DNA of 64,000 bases from the IMG/VR virus record IMGVR_UViG_3300008122_000001, positions 1 to 64,000 of that record; one strand, given 5' to 3'. Numbering within the stretch: the stretch's first letter is position 1; the number at the start of each line of letters is the position of its first letter. Both the position numbers and the translations under genes were made by a program. The notes beneath the pieces are model-generated. The model did not search any database. It was not told where the DNA came from and was given only the letters and a program-made list of their open reading frames with translations. Shown here in pieces: positions 63,750 to 64,000 of this stretch. Source of the DNA: a virus.

Positions 63750-64000
63750 TTAAGGAGCTAAGTCGTTAATAACAATCTGAGGATCGTTAAAGATTTCGTT
63801 AGGAACAAGTGGAATATTCTTAGCTACAGCAATACCACGACCTTCATCGATTACGTCTACAGAATACGCTTCTTTAATACGTACTACAGAGATTTCACGA
63901 GAATACTCTTCCCATGCATCAACAGTAAGAGGTACTTGCTCATTCAATATAGCCGATGCTGAAGTATCAATAAGGATCAAACTAGTTGTCTTAGTGATGT
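63750..64000 (-). CDS. C-terminal end of a virion protein, probably the major capsid protein (partial)
   Basis: The frame is open to the window edge, so only the last 83 residues are visible. It reads TKTTSLILIDTSASAILN, then VTVDAWEEYSREISVVRIKE-like segments (DAWEEYSREISVVRIKEAYS) and VVIDEGRGIAVAKNIPLVPN-like text, ending VINDLAP. It has more C-rich third positions than neighbours, as in the tube and sheath genes, which suggests high expression. Being at the start of a head-neck-sheath run, the capsid protein is the best guess; the sequence shows no diagnostic motif. Confidence 0.5.
   Translation of the reverse strand, partial: ITKTTSLILIDTSASAILNEQVPLTVDAWEEYSREISVVRIKEAYSVDVIDEGRGIAVAKNIPLVPNEIFNDPQIVINDLAP

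Noticed and set aside
1-64000. Recoded TAG (Lak-type genetic code 15) as the cause of the split genes
   Set aside because: Reading through the TAGs at 14861 and 37540 hits further stops within a few codons, and several other genes end normally at TAG next to a start. A frame change explains the data better.
1-64000. tRNA genes, CRISPR arrays, insertion sequences and attachment sites
   Set aside because: Gaps are too short for hidden tRNAs except at 454-576 and 50753-50929, and neither shows a cloverleaf. No regular spaced repeats, transposase-like proteins or terminal inverted repeats were seen.

Overview
The window is a compact, strongly AT-rich stretch of a large contractile-tailed bacteriophage (myovirus type, very probably a jumbo phage). 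The evidence is a recognisable tail sheath, tail tube, T4 gp25-like and gp6/baseplate-J-like wedge proteins, a multi-enzyme baseplate hub and a long run of fibre genes. There are no bacterial housekeeping genes, tRNAs, insertion sequences or CRISPR arrays that I can see. Genes overlap or abut, usually with Shine-Dalgarno-like AGGAG/GAGG boxes, and the standard code with TAA-dominated stops fits throughout. The host cannot be told from the sequence; the peptidoglycan-cutting hub shows only that it is a bacterium with a murein wall.

Layout. Plus strand, 1-7115: the left edge holds two short ORFs that together resemble a diverged tail-tube-like domain. They are followed by a replication and repair group: a gp2.5/DUF2815-type single-stranded DNA-binding protein, a MazG-like pyrophosphohydrolase, and an SbcD/SbcC (T4 gp47/gp46) nuclease pair. 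Then come two small unknown genes, a virion-like gene with an apparent +1 frameshift, a small beta-sandwich protein and an unknown gene. This block meets the minus-strand block at a 12-bp hairpin terminator near 7110.

Minus strand, 64000 down to 7131 (transcribed right to left), is one late structural module. It starts with the C-terminal end of a virion protein, probably the major capsid protein. Next are six neck or head-completion candidates, the sheath, the tube and two tube paralogues. Two probable tail-assembly chaperones follow, then two giant tape-measure-region proteins of 1276 and about 1726 aa. Next is a 2436-aa hub carrying lytic transglycosylase, staphylococcal-nuclease-like, M23 peptidase and gp27/gpD-like parts. 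A spike/OB candidate and wedge proteins lead into about 26 kb of fibre and adhesin genes. These include seven LamG-like modules, a collar-type fibre, a glycine-rich tip, a frameshifted 1.2-kaa protein, a BspA-type LRR protein and a DPHGDRA-repeat fibre.

How it works together: the right part builds head, neck, tail and baseplate in assembly order, and the left part of the minus block supplies an unusually rich receptor-binding array. Hairpin terminators after the tube gene, inside the fibre cluster and at the convergent end probably set relative protein doses. Three tail genes appear split by single-base frame changes (5023-5042, 14861-14903, 37540-37585), and a tube-like gene at the left edge may be split too (253-274). 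Whether these are programmed shifts, real mutations or assembly errors cannot be decided from the sequence alone.
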